DNA from: an uncultured Collinsella sp. | Lineage (GTDB): Bacteria; Actinomycetota; Coriobacteriia; Coriobacteriales; Coriobacteriaceae | Assembly (NCBI GenBank): GCA_902478765.1 | Contig: CABSMN010000090.1 | Coordinates: 1 to 5,714 of the forward strand | Direction of reading: 5' to 3' | Length of the DNA: 5,714 nt | In this document: positions 1-5,714 of the stretch, one piece after another | How the letters are laid out: each line of letters starts with the position of its first letter | How positions within the stretch are numbered: the stretch's first letter is position 1 | Program-made: the position numbers and the translations under genes | Notes under the pieces: generated by a model | The model's input: only the letters and a program-made list of their open reading frames with translations | Told to the model about the DNA's origin: nothing | Databases searched by the model: none

Positions 1-210
1 TGCCTCGCGTTTTTGGACGAGCACCCGGGCTCAAGCGTGCGCGTGCTCACGACCGGCGCCGCCGAGGAGCAGGAACTTGTCAACGAGGCGCTCGCGGGCC
101 AGGACTACGTAGACGCCGGCACTGGCCCCATCGGCTGCACCATCGCCACCCACGTAGGCGTCGATGCCATCGCCATCAGCTACTGCCCCCGCTACCAGCC
201 CATCCACTAG
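1..210 (+). CDS. DegV family protein, C-terminal fragment
   Basis: This is the last 69 codons of a gene that begins before the window; it is open from base 1 and ends at TAG 208-210. The tail matches the end of DegV-family proteins, which bind a fatty acid between two domains and, in Firmicutes, serve as FakB subunits presenting it to the fatty acid kinase FakA. The diagnostic part is the stretch around residues 40-63, GTGPIGCTIATHVGVDAIAI, which corresponds to the family's conserved C-terminal segment (usually a G-P-v-i-G-t-H-x-G-P-G-a-l-g-i pattern). Here Val-Asp replaces the common Pro-Gly after the His-x-Gly. The N-terminal lipid-binding domain is outside the window, so ligand and partner cannot be judged. 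The gene converges on the toxin-antitoxin pair, with a hairpin between them. Confidence 0.75.
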   Translation, partial: CLAFLDEHPGSSVRVLTTGAAEEQELVNEALAGQDYVDAGTGPIGCTIATHVGVDAIAISYCPRYQPIH

Positions 211-225
211 GGGCACCTTTACCTC

Positions 226-288
226 TTGCGGTGGAATAGGGACTGTTTTTGGCTTATTAGCCGCCAATCAATCCCTATTCCACCGCAA
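226..288. repeat. Long hairpin between convergent genes
   Basis: A perfect 17-bp inverted repeat (226-242 against 272-288, arm TTGCGGTGGAATAGGGA) encloses 29 nt. Inside, a smaller stem GGCT/AGCC (251-254, 259-262) can close the top. It starts 16 nt after the DegV-family stop and ends 16 nt before the toxin stop, so it lies where a shared bidirectional terminator belongs. Neither strand has a T-run after the stem, so a classic Rho-independent terminator is not supported. A dispersed palindromic repeat of the REP or MITE kind is equally possible. Confidence 0.6.
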
Positions 289-303
289 CTTAGAAATCGG
301 CGA

Positions 304-612
304 TCAGCCCAGCGGACCCTGAAACAGTTCCTGATGAGTGCCCATTCTCACCAGCCTAATCACTGGGTTAGTCTTATGGGGAAGATAAAGAACGACCACA
401 TCGACCAAGCCATCGGATAGGTGGAAATCGATGTGGCCGTTGTAGTTTCCGCCCGGGTTTGAGAGCTCGTGGGCGCCATACTCCGCCGGAAGTGACCCAT
501 GAGCCACAAGCTCTGCAACCGCCGCTTTAAACTCACTTTTTAGCTGCGGATGCATGCGCATCGTTCGTTTGTAGTCCACCTTAAATTGAGCCTCGACTTT
601 AATCTCGAACAT
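304..612 (-). CDS. YafQ family toxin (RelE superfamily mRNA interferase)
   Basis: A 102-residue protein of the size and pattern of the YafQ branch of RelE-type toxins, which enter the ribosomal A site and cut mRNA. The N-terminal 'QFKVDYKR' (residues 9-16) and the C-terminal 'RMGTHQELF' (89-97) match the family's hallmark ends. By comparison with E. coli YafQ, the likely active-site residues are His48, His64, Asp67, Arg89, His93 and Phe97; the assignment of the two middle ones is my alignment by eye. The central part (NYNGHIDFHLSDGLVDVVVLY) departs from the usual 'HIEPDW' motif, suggesting a divergent subgroup. The ATG at 610-612 lies 2 nt behind the antitoxin stop, and a GAGGA ribosome binding site is embedded in the last antitoxin codons. 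Translational coupling and joint repression with the antitoxin are therefore likely. Confidence 0.88.
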   Translation of the reverse strand: MFEIKVEAQFKVDYKRTMRMHPQLKSEFKAAVAELVAHGSLPAEYGAHELSNPGGNYNGHIDFHLSDGLVDVVVLYLPHKTNPVIRLVRMGTHQELFQGPLG

Positions 613-614
613 CG

Positions 615-914
615 CTATTCCTCATCGAGGAATGACATAAGCTCATCAGCGTTATTGAATGACAGGCTATCGTCCGGCAAAATCCCCAGTTCATGAGCCT
701 CGGCGATCACCATGGCGCGCCTCGTCACCTCGTTGGGCACCTCCGCCCTTCCTACAATCTCAAAAGGAATCTTTCGCTGATTTACCAGCTGCCGAACGGC
801 AAGATTGAGATAGGAATTGAGGCTGAGGCCGACCGAATCCAAGAACTCAGTCGCCTGCTCCTTGAGCCCCTCTTCGATTCGAACCGTCGTAGGCTTAACT
901 GTTGCTGTAGACAT
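615..914 (-). CDS. RelB/DinJ family antitoxin
   Basis: A 99-residue protein with an N-terminal ribbon-helix-helix pattern: beta strand TTVRIE (9-14), helix A around 15-28, the turn GLSLNSY (29-35), then helix B to about 46 followed by the IPFEI segment typical of RelB/DinJ antitoxins. The strand would dimerise and bind operator DNA. The C-terminal 40-50 residues, ending in acidic LMSFLDEE, would wrap and neutralise the toxin. The ATG at 912-914 follows a strong ribosome binding site, AGGAGGT (complement of 920-926), with normal spacing. It is the first gene of a two-gene operon with the YafQ-type toxin, the standard order for this family. The pair is less G+C-rich than its surroundings (24 of 60 bases in 601-660, against 39 of 60 in 2041-2100 within tgt), which fits acquisition by transfer. 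Confidence 0.9.
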   Translation of the reverse strand: MSTATVKPTTVRIEEGLKEQATEFLDSVGLSLNSYLNLAVRQLVNQRKIPFEIVGRAEVPNEVTRRAMVIAEAHELGILPDDSLSFNNADELMSFLDEE

Positions 915-945
915 TTGCGACCTCCTCGCCCTCGTCTTTTACACC

Positions 946-951
946 AGTATA
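946..951 (-). promoter_or_regulatory. Likely -10 box of the toxin-antitoxin operon
   Basis: The minus strand reads TATACT here, one base from the TATAAT consensus, 31 nt upstream of the antitoxin ATG. Transcription would start near 939, leaving a leader of about 25 nt with the AGGAGGT site in it. No good -35 box is visible at normal spacing. That position falls inside the 955-1004 palindrome, so a protein bound there would block RNA polymerase. Confidence 0.5.
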
Positions 952-954
952 CCC

Positions 955-1004
955 AATACGCATGGCAATCTGATGTTAGATAACATCAGATTGCCATGCG
1001 TATT
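955..1004. repeat. 50-bp palindrome, candidate toxin-antitoxin operator
   Basis: Two perfect 24-bp arms (955-978 and 981-1004) are separated only by GA at 979-980. The arm runs AATACGCATGGCAATCTGAT and then GTTA. It begins 40 bp upstream of the antitoxin start, directly behind the -10 box, and 23 bp beyond the LOG gene stop. RelB/DinJ antitoxins bind palindromic sites at their own promoter, so this is the natural operator candidate. Alternatives are a terminator for the LOG gene (there is no T-run after the stem on the minus strand, so weak) or a small inverted-repeat element that landed here. Confidence 0.65.
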
Positions 1005-1027
1005 CATGTTGCGTGGGCACGATTGAT

Positions 1028-1786
1028 CTACATCAGCCCGCTGAGCGCAATGTCAACGGCCTCGTTGAGGTCGTCGGTAATGTGCACCAGCTCCGGATCG
1101 AGCGGACTGATCATGCCGGCGTCCATCACCGGACCGTTGAGCCAGTCGAACAGGCCCTGCCAGTACTCGCTGCCCACCAGCACGAGCGGCATACGCTTGA
1201 CCTTGTGCGTCTGCACCAGCGTGAGAACCTCGAACATCTCGTCGAGCGTACCAAAGCCGCCGGGAAATACGATGGCGCCCGAGCTGTACTTAACGAACAT
1301 GGTTTTGCGCACAAAGAAGTAGCGGAAGTCCATGCCGAGGTTCACGTATTTGTTGAGCCCCTGCTCGTGCGGCAATTCAATGCCTAGGCCAACTGACTTG
1401 CCGTTGACACTCGCCGCTCCCCTGTTGGCCGCTTCCATGATGCCGGGGCCGCCACCGGTGATGACCGCCACGCCACGTTGCGCGATCTTGCGCCCGACGG
1501 TACGCGCCGCCTTGTAGAGCGGATCGGTCTTGGGCGTGCGGGCGCTACCGAAGATAGTCACCGCAGGTCCAAGCTCGGCAAGCGCGCCAAAACCATCGAC
1601 AAACTCTGCCTGAATTCGCAGCACGCGCCAGGGGTCAGCGTGCAGCCAGTCAGTCGACTCCTCGGGCGCCAGCAGGTTGGCGTAGGTGTTGTCCTTAGGA
1701 ATCATGGGGCCGCGCATGACCACGGGGCCGCGGCGGTACGTCTCGTCGTAGGCAGGCTCGCCCTCGACGTTCTCATTCTTAATCAT
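1028..1786 (-). CDS. LOG family protein (TIGR00730 type), probable nucleotide 5'-monophosphate phosphoribohydrolase
   Basis: A 252-residue cytoplasmic protein of the LOG ('lysine decarboxylase-like') family, a Rossmann fold named after the plant enzyme that releases free cytokinin from its riboside monophosphate by cutting base from ribose phosphate. Visible motifs are FGSAR (79-83), GGGPGIMEAANRGA (111-124), FFVRKTMF (157-164) and the signature PGGFGTLDE (175-183), which holds the catalytic Glu; Arg160 is the likely partner. Bacterial members are often annotated as lysine decarboxylases, but that activity is not supported for the family. The true bacterial substrate is unknown, with purine monophosphates such as AMP likely. 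About 70 residues precede the core, typical of the longer bacterial LOG type. I chose the ATG at 1784-1786 because AGGAG (complement of 1792-1796) lies 5 nt before it. A longer reading from TTG at 1856-1858 has no ribosome binding site and would run through a hairpin. Confidence 0.9.
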   Translation of the reverse strand: MIKNENVEGEPAYDETYRRGPVVMRGPMIPKDNTYANLLAPEESTDWLHADPWRVLRIQAEFVDGFGALAELGPAVTIFGSARTPKTDPLYKAARTVGRKIAQRGVAVITGGGPGIMEAANRGAASVNGKSVGLGIELPHEQGLNKYVNLGMDFRYFFVRKTMFVKYSSGAIVFPGGFGTLDEMFEVLTLVQTHKVKRMPLVLVGSEYWQGLFDWLNGPVMDAGMISPLDPELVHITDDLNEAVDIALSGLM

Positions 1787-1800
1787 GGGTACTCCTATCG

Positions 1801-1850
1801 AGAAAAAGAAAAGCGGGCGGGGTCGACGCCATGCGTCAAACACCCGCCCG
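1801..1850 (-). terminator. Terminator-like hairpin directly before the LOG gene
   Basis: On the minus strand a G+C-rich stem (CGGGCGGG 1814-1821 with CCCGCCCG 1843-1850, plus an inner GACGC/GCGTC at 1825-1829 and 1833-1837) is followed at once by CTTTTCTTTTTCT (1813-1801). This has the form of a Rho-independent terminator. It lies about 150 nt after the tgt stop, so it may end the tgt transcript. The LOG ribosome binding site starts only 4 nt beyond the T-rich tract, leaving no room for a promoter in between. LOG mRNA must therefore pass through this hairpin, making it a possible attenuator. Confidence 0.7.
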
Positions 1851-1858
1851 AACATCAA

Positions 1859-1888
1859 CTATTCGGTATGGTACCCACGATACATCAA
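1859..1888 (-). promoter_or_regulatory. Weak candidate promoter for the LOG gene
   Basis: The minus strand has TTGATG (1883-1888), 18 bp, then GAATAG (1859-1864). Both boxes are poor matches, but this is the best pair I see between the tgt stop and the hairpin. If real, the transcript would start at the very foot of the 1814-1850 hairpin. The rest of 1889-1999 holds only a 6-bp stem (GCGCTT/AAGCGC, 1974-1979 and 1983-1988) just after the tgt stop. Confidence 0.2.
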
Positions 1889-1999
1889 GCACTTGCAAGC
1901 TATCGGTCAGCGGTCGCGCAGCCGGTGTCAGCGAATGTGACGACCGGCCGGCGCCCGTCCCTTGCCGTTGCCCGCGCTTTGCAAGCGCCCGCGCCGCTC

Positions 2000-3139
<1,140 letters not shown>

Positions 3140-3176
3140 AAACTGGAACTCCTTGGTTGCGGTTCATACGCAAACC

Positions 3177-3182
3177 ATTATA
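3177..3182 (-). promoter_or_regulatory. Consensus -10 box of tgt
   Basis: The minus strand reads TATAAT exactly, 37 bp upstream of the tgt ATG. The start point would be near 3170, giving a leader of about 30 nt that contains the AAGGAG site (complement of 3149-3154). No convincing -35 box is seen 16-18 bp upstream; the nearest candidates read GGTGCT or TCGGTG. Confidence 0.55.
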
Positions 3183-3239
3183 CGGGCAACCCGCAAGAAG
3201 CACCGACTCGACAGAAACTGGCGCGAGGAGGATACGGCA

Positions 3240-3377
3240 GGGACACGGCAAATGAGCGTGGATTTTTGGACGCTTACCGGATGAGCGTGGATAATCTCCC
3301 ACTTTTGCCCAAAGCACAGCCCAAAAACGGGAGATTATCCACTTTCATTCTGCGGGCACTCATTTAAGTACGTCCCC
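3240..3377. repeat. MITE/REP-like element with nested inverted repeats
   Basis: The ends form an imperfect terminal inverted repeat: GGGAC-5 nt-AAATGAG (3240-3256) against CTCATTT-6 nt-GTCCC (3359-3376). Inside is a long hairpin, 3279-3350. Its core is GTGGATAATCTCCC (3287-3300) against its exact complement at 3329-3342, continued inward by TTTTG/CAAAA (3303-3307, 3322-3326) and outward with one mismatch and wobbles. The left side also carries a direct repeat ATGAGCGTGGAT at 3252-3263 and 3281-3292. The right side has CACTCAT/ATGAGTG (3357-3363, 3379-3385). It encodes nothing recognisable. A non-autonomous mobile element is an inference; only other genomic copies would prove it. Confidence 0.55.
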
Positions 3378-3459
3378 GATGAGTGGAGCTATTTACCAGC
3401 CACGGCAACGCCGATATTTTGGCAACGTCAGCGAGCGGGTCGCATTTGAGACAAGGTGC

Positions 3460-3498
3460 CGTGAAATGAAAGGGCGCTGACCTTCTGGTCGCGCCCTT
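3460..3498 (-). terminator. Probable Rho-independent terminator of the dehydrogenase gene
   Basis: The stem AAGGGCGC (3470-3477) with GCGCCCTT (3491-3498) continues into GACC/GGTC around a TTCT loop (3479-3490), with one bulged T at 3478. Read on the minus strand, the stem is followed by a moderately T-rich TTCATTTCA, about 80 nt beyond the dehydrogenase stop. On the plus strand the stem is followed by GAAATTG, so the minus strand is the functional direction. Confidence 0.65.
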
Positions 3499-3546
3499 GA
3501 AATTGAACGGCAGATTGTCCAAATGCGGCCCGCGCAGCGTCGGCCC

Positions 3547-3574
3547 GTTACGGCGTTTGGTAAAACGCCGTAAC
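3547..3574 (-). repeat. 12-bp hairpin just after the dehydrogenase stop
   Basis: A perfect stem GTTACGGCGTTT (3547-3558) with its complement at 3563-3574 closes on GGTA. It starts 2 nt past the TAG at 3577-3579. No T-run follows on the minus strand, so it looks like a stabilising 3' hairpin or a first pause site ahead of the terminator at 3460-3498 rather than a terminator by itself. Confidence 0.6.
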
Positions 3575-3576
3575 TC

Positions 3577-4377
3577 CTACGGACGCTGGCCCATGCCACC
3601 CTCGAGGGTGACGGTCTCGCCGTTCATATACTTAAAGTCGGGACCGCAGAGCTGAACGACAACGCGGCCGATTTCCTTCTCGACGTCGCCGTAGTGGCCA
3701 GCCGGCGGCATGTGGACGTTGGCCTTGAACGCCTCGGGATAGGCATCCTGGAAGTTCTCGAGCGCAGCGGTCCAAGCAAGCGGGCAAACGATATTGACGT
3801 TGATGCCGTCCTTGCCCCACTCGTTGGCAGCGACGCGGGTCAGACCGCGGATGCCCTCCTTGGCAGCGGCGTAGCTGCACTGGCCATAGTTGCCAAACAG
3901 GCCGGCGCCCGAAGCAAAGTTGACCACGGAGCCCTTGGTCTCCTTCAGGTGCGGGTAGGCCTTCTGCATGTACAGGTAGGTGGCATACAGGCCAGAGTAA
4001 ATGGCCAGGTTAAACTGATCCATGGTGTGATCGGCAATGGTCACGCCCGAGGCGCTGGCCTGAGCATTGTTGACGACGGCGTCGATGCGGCCGAACTCCT
4101 CAATAGCCTTGTCGATGACGTTCTGGACGACGGCCTCGTTGTCCTGACCAGCCGAGACATCGGCCTGAACAGGCAGAACCTTGACGCCGTACTCGGCCTC
4201 GAGGGATTCCTTGGCAGCCTCGAGCTTGGCAACGTTGCGGCCGGTAATGACGAGGTTTGCGCCCTCCTTGGCAAAAGCGATATCGATACCGTAGCCGATG
4301 GAGCCAGCGGAGCCGTCCTTGAGCGTGGCCTTGCCGCCGCCGGTGACGATCACGGTCTTACCAGTGAAAAGTCCCAT
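3577..4377 (-). CDS. Short-chain dehydrogenase/reductase, candidate 12-alpha-hydroxysteroid dehydrogenase
   Basis: A 266-residue classical SDR oxidoreductase, full length and cytoplasmic. The Rossmann loop is TGGG (12-15) to SIGYGI (26-31), with extra residues between. TGRN (45-48) after the second strand suggests NADP(H) through Arg47. NNAQ (103-106) replaces the usual NNAG. Catalytic residues are Ser156 (NFASGAG), Tyr169 and Lys173 (YAAAK); the Asn of the common tetrad appears to be Ser128 (IYSGLYATY). From memory, the motifs NNAQASASG, YSGLYAT, NFASGAGLFGN, GQCSYAAAKEGIRGL and the end TLEGGMGQRP are shared with clostridial NADP-dependent 12-alpha-hydroxysteroid dehydrogenases, which interconvert the 12-alpha-hydroxyl and 12-oxo groups of cholic and deoxycholic acid. 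Substrate is inferred, not shown; another alcohol or steroid is possible. I chose the ATG at 4375-4377, with AAAGGA 7 nt upstream; an upstream ATG at 4423-4425 has no ribosome binding site. Confidence 0.93.
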   Translation of the reverse strand: MGLFTGKTVIVTGGGKATLKDGSAGSIGYGIDIAFAKEGANLVITGRNVAKLEAAKESLEAEYGVKVLPVQADVSAGQDNEAVVQNVIDKAIEEFGRIDAVVNNAQASASGVTIADHTMDQFNLAIYSGLYATYLYMQKAYPHLKETKGSVVNFASGAGLFGNYGQCSYAAAKEGIRGLTRVAANEWGKDGINVNIVCPLAWTAALENFQDAYPEAFKANVHMPPAGHYGDVEKEIGRVVVQLCGPDFKYMNGETVTLEGGMGQRP

Positions 4378-4665
4378 ATAAAGTCCTTTCAAATCGCGAC
4401 GGGCCTGCCCGTCGACTGCGCGCATCCAACTTCACGCGCCAAAAGCTGAAATGCAACTTTAGCGGGTTCAAGTGAAAAATAAAGCCCCTGGCAGGCGAAC
4501 GGCGCAACGTCTTTCGGCGAAGGGAATGTCAAGTACAAACTGGATAAAGTGGCCGAGTTTTTGCTATCGACGCGAGCCATCGAACACGTTTTGAAACTTT
4601 GCTGCAGCGCGCGGGATGTCGGCGCGAGACTTTATCATAGGGTGACAAACAACGATGAGGAGCAC
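4378..4665. other. Divergent intergenic region
   Basis: This stretch of 288 bp separates the dehydrogenase (minus) from the coiled-coil gene (plus), so both promoters should lie here. For the plus gene, TATCAT at 4633-4638 is a fair -10 box, with transcription starting near 4645 and no clear -35. For the minus gene, the best pair I see is TTGCGC (4501-4506) and TTTATT (4477-4482) with 18 bp between, a weak match. A TTGACA at 4526-4531 (minus strand) has no matching -10. I see no RNA gene or conserved small ORF here. Confidence 0.35.
4397..4414 (-). other. Short G+C-rich hairpin in the dehydrogenase leader
   Basis: CGACGGGC (4397-4404) pairs with GCCCGTCG (4407-4414). It lies about 20 nt upstream of the dehydrogenase ATG, just ahead of the AAAGGA ribosome binding site. 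It could slow or protect the leader, but there is no T-run and no known riboswitch pattern. Confidence 0.35.
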
Positions 4666-5714
4666 ATGCCTATGACAGACGAGCTGGACCCCCAGACTCA
4701 ACAGCATATTGATGATTCCGCAGACGTCACTGCAGATGCCGACGCTGTGACCTGCGATGATATTGACCTCGACGACCCCATCTTGGACGAAAGCGCTACG
4801 GCGGAAACCCCTGGCGCCGAAGATGCAGACGAGCAAAACGACGATGCGCCCGCTCAGGACGACCGCCCCGTACAGGATGCTGCTCCGCAAGCTGCGGGCC
4901 CTATCGAGGTTTCTTCGGAAGAAGAGCTCGACGCCGTCATGGACTCTATGATGGATGCCGTCAAAGCGATGAAAGACGCCGTGGCCGACGCTGACGTTGA
5001 CGCCGAGGAAGAGGAGGCCGCCGAGGCAGCCTCGACCTTCGTACCCGGCGAGACTCCGGTTGCCGACCAGGGCAGCACCATGCCCTCGTTTCTGCAGCTC
5101 GAGCATCCCACGATTGGCACCGATGCGGTCGACCCGCACGCAGCAGGCTTTTCTGTGATCGAAGGCGGTACCGGCAATATCGCCGTGCCGCAGACTGCCG
5201 ATGCGGACGCTGCCGACACCGCTCGCCCGACTGCCCCGCACTCCCCCGCCGCGAGCCGCGATCTGGGGACCGCTGTCTCGAACACTGCGAACGCCGTGGG
5301 CACCTTTATCGCCCAGGGCGCCTCGGCCATGCGCGAGATGAACGCCGCGAAAAAGGCACTTGCCGATGCCCGCGCCCACCTGGCCGAACTTGAGCAGCGC
5401 ATTGCCGATCAGGCCGAGGAACTCGAGACGCGCCAGGATATCGCAGGCCGCTACGACCAGATCGTCGCCGACCAGCGCCAGGCGATTGCCACGGCCCAAA
5501 AGACTGCAGCGGTCGCCGAGATTGACCGTGATGTCCACGCCTCCAAAGCGACAGAGCTCAAGGGTCAGCTCGAACAAATGAAGACAGAGGATGACGCGAC
5601 TGAGCTCCGCCTGAAGGCCGCGCTCGACGCCGTGGAGGCCCGCGAGGCGAGCTCACGCGAGACCGGCAACCGCCTCGTTCGACGTCTTGAGGATTCCAAG
5701 CGCATCCGCGACAA
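4666..5714 (+). CDS. Unrecognised acidic, coiled-coil protein, N-terminal part
   Basis: The reading frame runs from ATG 4666-4668 to the window edge without a stop (349 codons visible), so the C-terminus is missing. I do not recognise the family. Residues 1-200 are low in complexity and very acidic (runs such as DDIDLDD 31-37 and DAEEEEAAEAA 112-122), rich in Asp, Glu, Ala and Pro, and probably disordered. There is no signal peptide or membrane segment in the visible part. From about residue 215 the protein becomes a long charged heptad-like helix (for example ALADARAHLAELEQRIADQA 231-250), continuing to the edge, which suggests a coiled coil. GAGGAG (4657-4662) precedes the start by 3 nt; a second in-frame ATG at 4672 is 9 nt away and may be the true start. 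Scaffold or cell-division-linked roles are possible but unsupported. Confidence 0.85.
   Translation, partial: MPMTDELDPQTQQHIDDSADVTADADAVTCDDIDLDDPILDESATAETPGAEDADEQNDDAPAQDDRPVQDAAPQAAGPIEVSSEEELDAVMDSMMDAVKAMKDAVADADVDAEEEEAAEAASTFVPGETPVADQGSTMPSFLQLEHPTIGTDAVDPHAAGFSVIEGGTGNIAVPQTADADAADTARPTAPHSPAASRDLGTAVSNTANAVGTFIAQGASAMREMNAAKKALADARAHLAELEQRIADQAEELETRQDIAGRYDQIVADQRQAIATAQKTAAVAEIDRDVHASKATELKGQLEQMKTEDDATELRLKAALDAVEAREASSRETGNRLVRRLEDSKRIRD

Noticed and set aside
3252..3284. 10-codon ORF (MSVDFWTLTG) in the repeat element
   Set aside because: The only GAGGAGG upstream is about 20 nt away and the ATG is part of a repeated motif.
3287..3343. Inverted pair of DnaA-box-like sites (TTATCCAC)
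   Set aside because: Each matches 8 of 9 bases of the DnaA box, but they are simply the two arms of the palindrome. There is no cluster of boxes, AT-rich unwinding region or origin gene nearby.
3401..3463. CACGGCA/TGCCGTG inverted repeat and GGCAACG direct repeat
   Set aside because: Only 7-bp matches with a long gap in G+C-rich DNA; likely chance.
3393..3599. 68-codon minus-strand frame after the dehydrogenase
   Set aside because: It overlaps the dehydrogenase end and both 3' hairpins, has no ribosome binding site and resembles nothing.
3694..4449. 251-codon open frame on the plus strand
   Set aside because: Antisense to the dehydrogenase, whose motifs are unmistakable.
4564..5577. 337-codon open frame on the minus strand
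   Set aside because: Antisense to the acidic coiled-coil gene, which has a proper ribosome binding site and consistent codon use. The antisense product looks like a mirror of GAC/GCC-rich codons.

Overview
The window reads as a piece of a G+C-rich actinobacterial gut genome, most likely a Coriobacteriia member close to Collinsella. The basis is the G+C-rich genes, strong GGAGG-type ribosome binding sites, the protein flavour, and a short-chain dehydrogenase that resembles gut bile-acid dehydrogenases. The genus is an inference from memory; no search was possible.

Layout, left to right. (1) 1-210, + strand: the last 69 codons of a DegV-family fatty-acid-binding protein. (2) 226-288: a long hairpin between convergent genes. 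(3) 304-914, - strand: a two-gene type II toxin-antitoxin module, with a RelB/DinJ-type antitoxin first and a YafQ-type RNase toxin 2 nt behind it. It is visibly less G+C-rich than its neighbours. A 50-bp near-perfect palindrome (955-1004) lies just upstream and next to a -10 box, as expected for an autoregulatory operator. (4) 1028-1786, - strand: a LOG-family nucleotide phosphoribohydrolase. Its ribosome binding site sits directly behind a terminator-like hairpin. (5) 2000-3139, - strand: tgt, tRNA-guanine transglycosylase, with a consensus -10 box in front. (6) 3140-3576: a gene-free stretch of about 440 bp holding the tgt promoter, a MITE/REP-like element of about 138 bp with nested inverted repeats, and two hairpins belonging to the end of the next gene. 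(7) 3577-4377, - strand: a short-chain dehydrogenase/reductase closely resembling clostridial 12-alpha-hydroxysteroid dehydrogenases. (8) 4378-4665: a divergent intergenic region. (9) 4666 to the window end, + strand: the start of an unrecognised protein with a long acidic, probably disordered N-terminus followed by a coiled coil.

The genes do not form one pathway. The minus-strand genes could be partly co-transcribed (tgt into LOG), but a terminator-like hairpin separates those two. The toxin-antitoxin pair is a self-contained accessory module. The points most worth a second look are the candidate bile-acid dehydrogenase with an enlarged cofactor loop, the toxin-antitoxin palindrome, the hairpin controlling access to the LOG gene, and the repeat element between tgt and the dehydrogenase. 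I found no CRISPR array, tRNA, rRNA, transposase or clearly novel multi-gene system.
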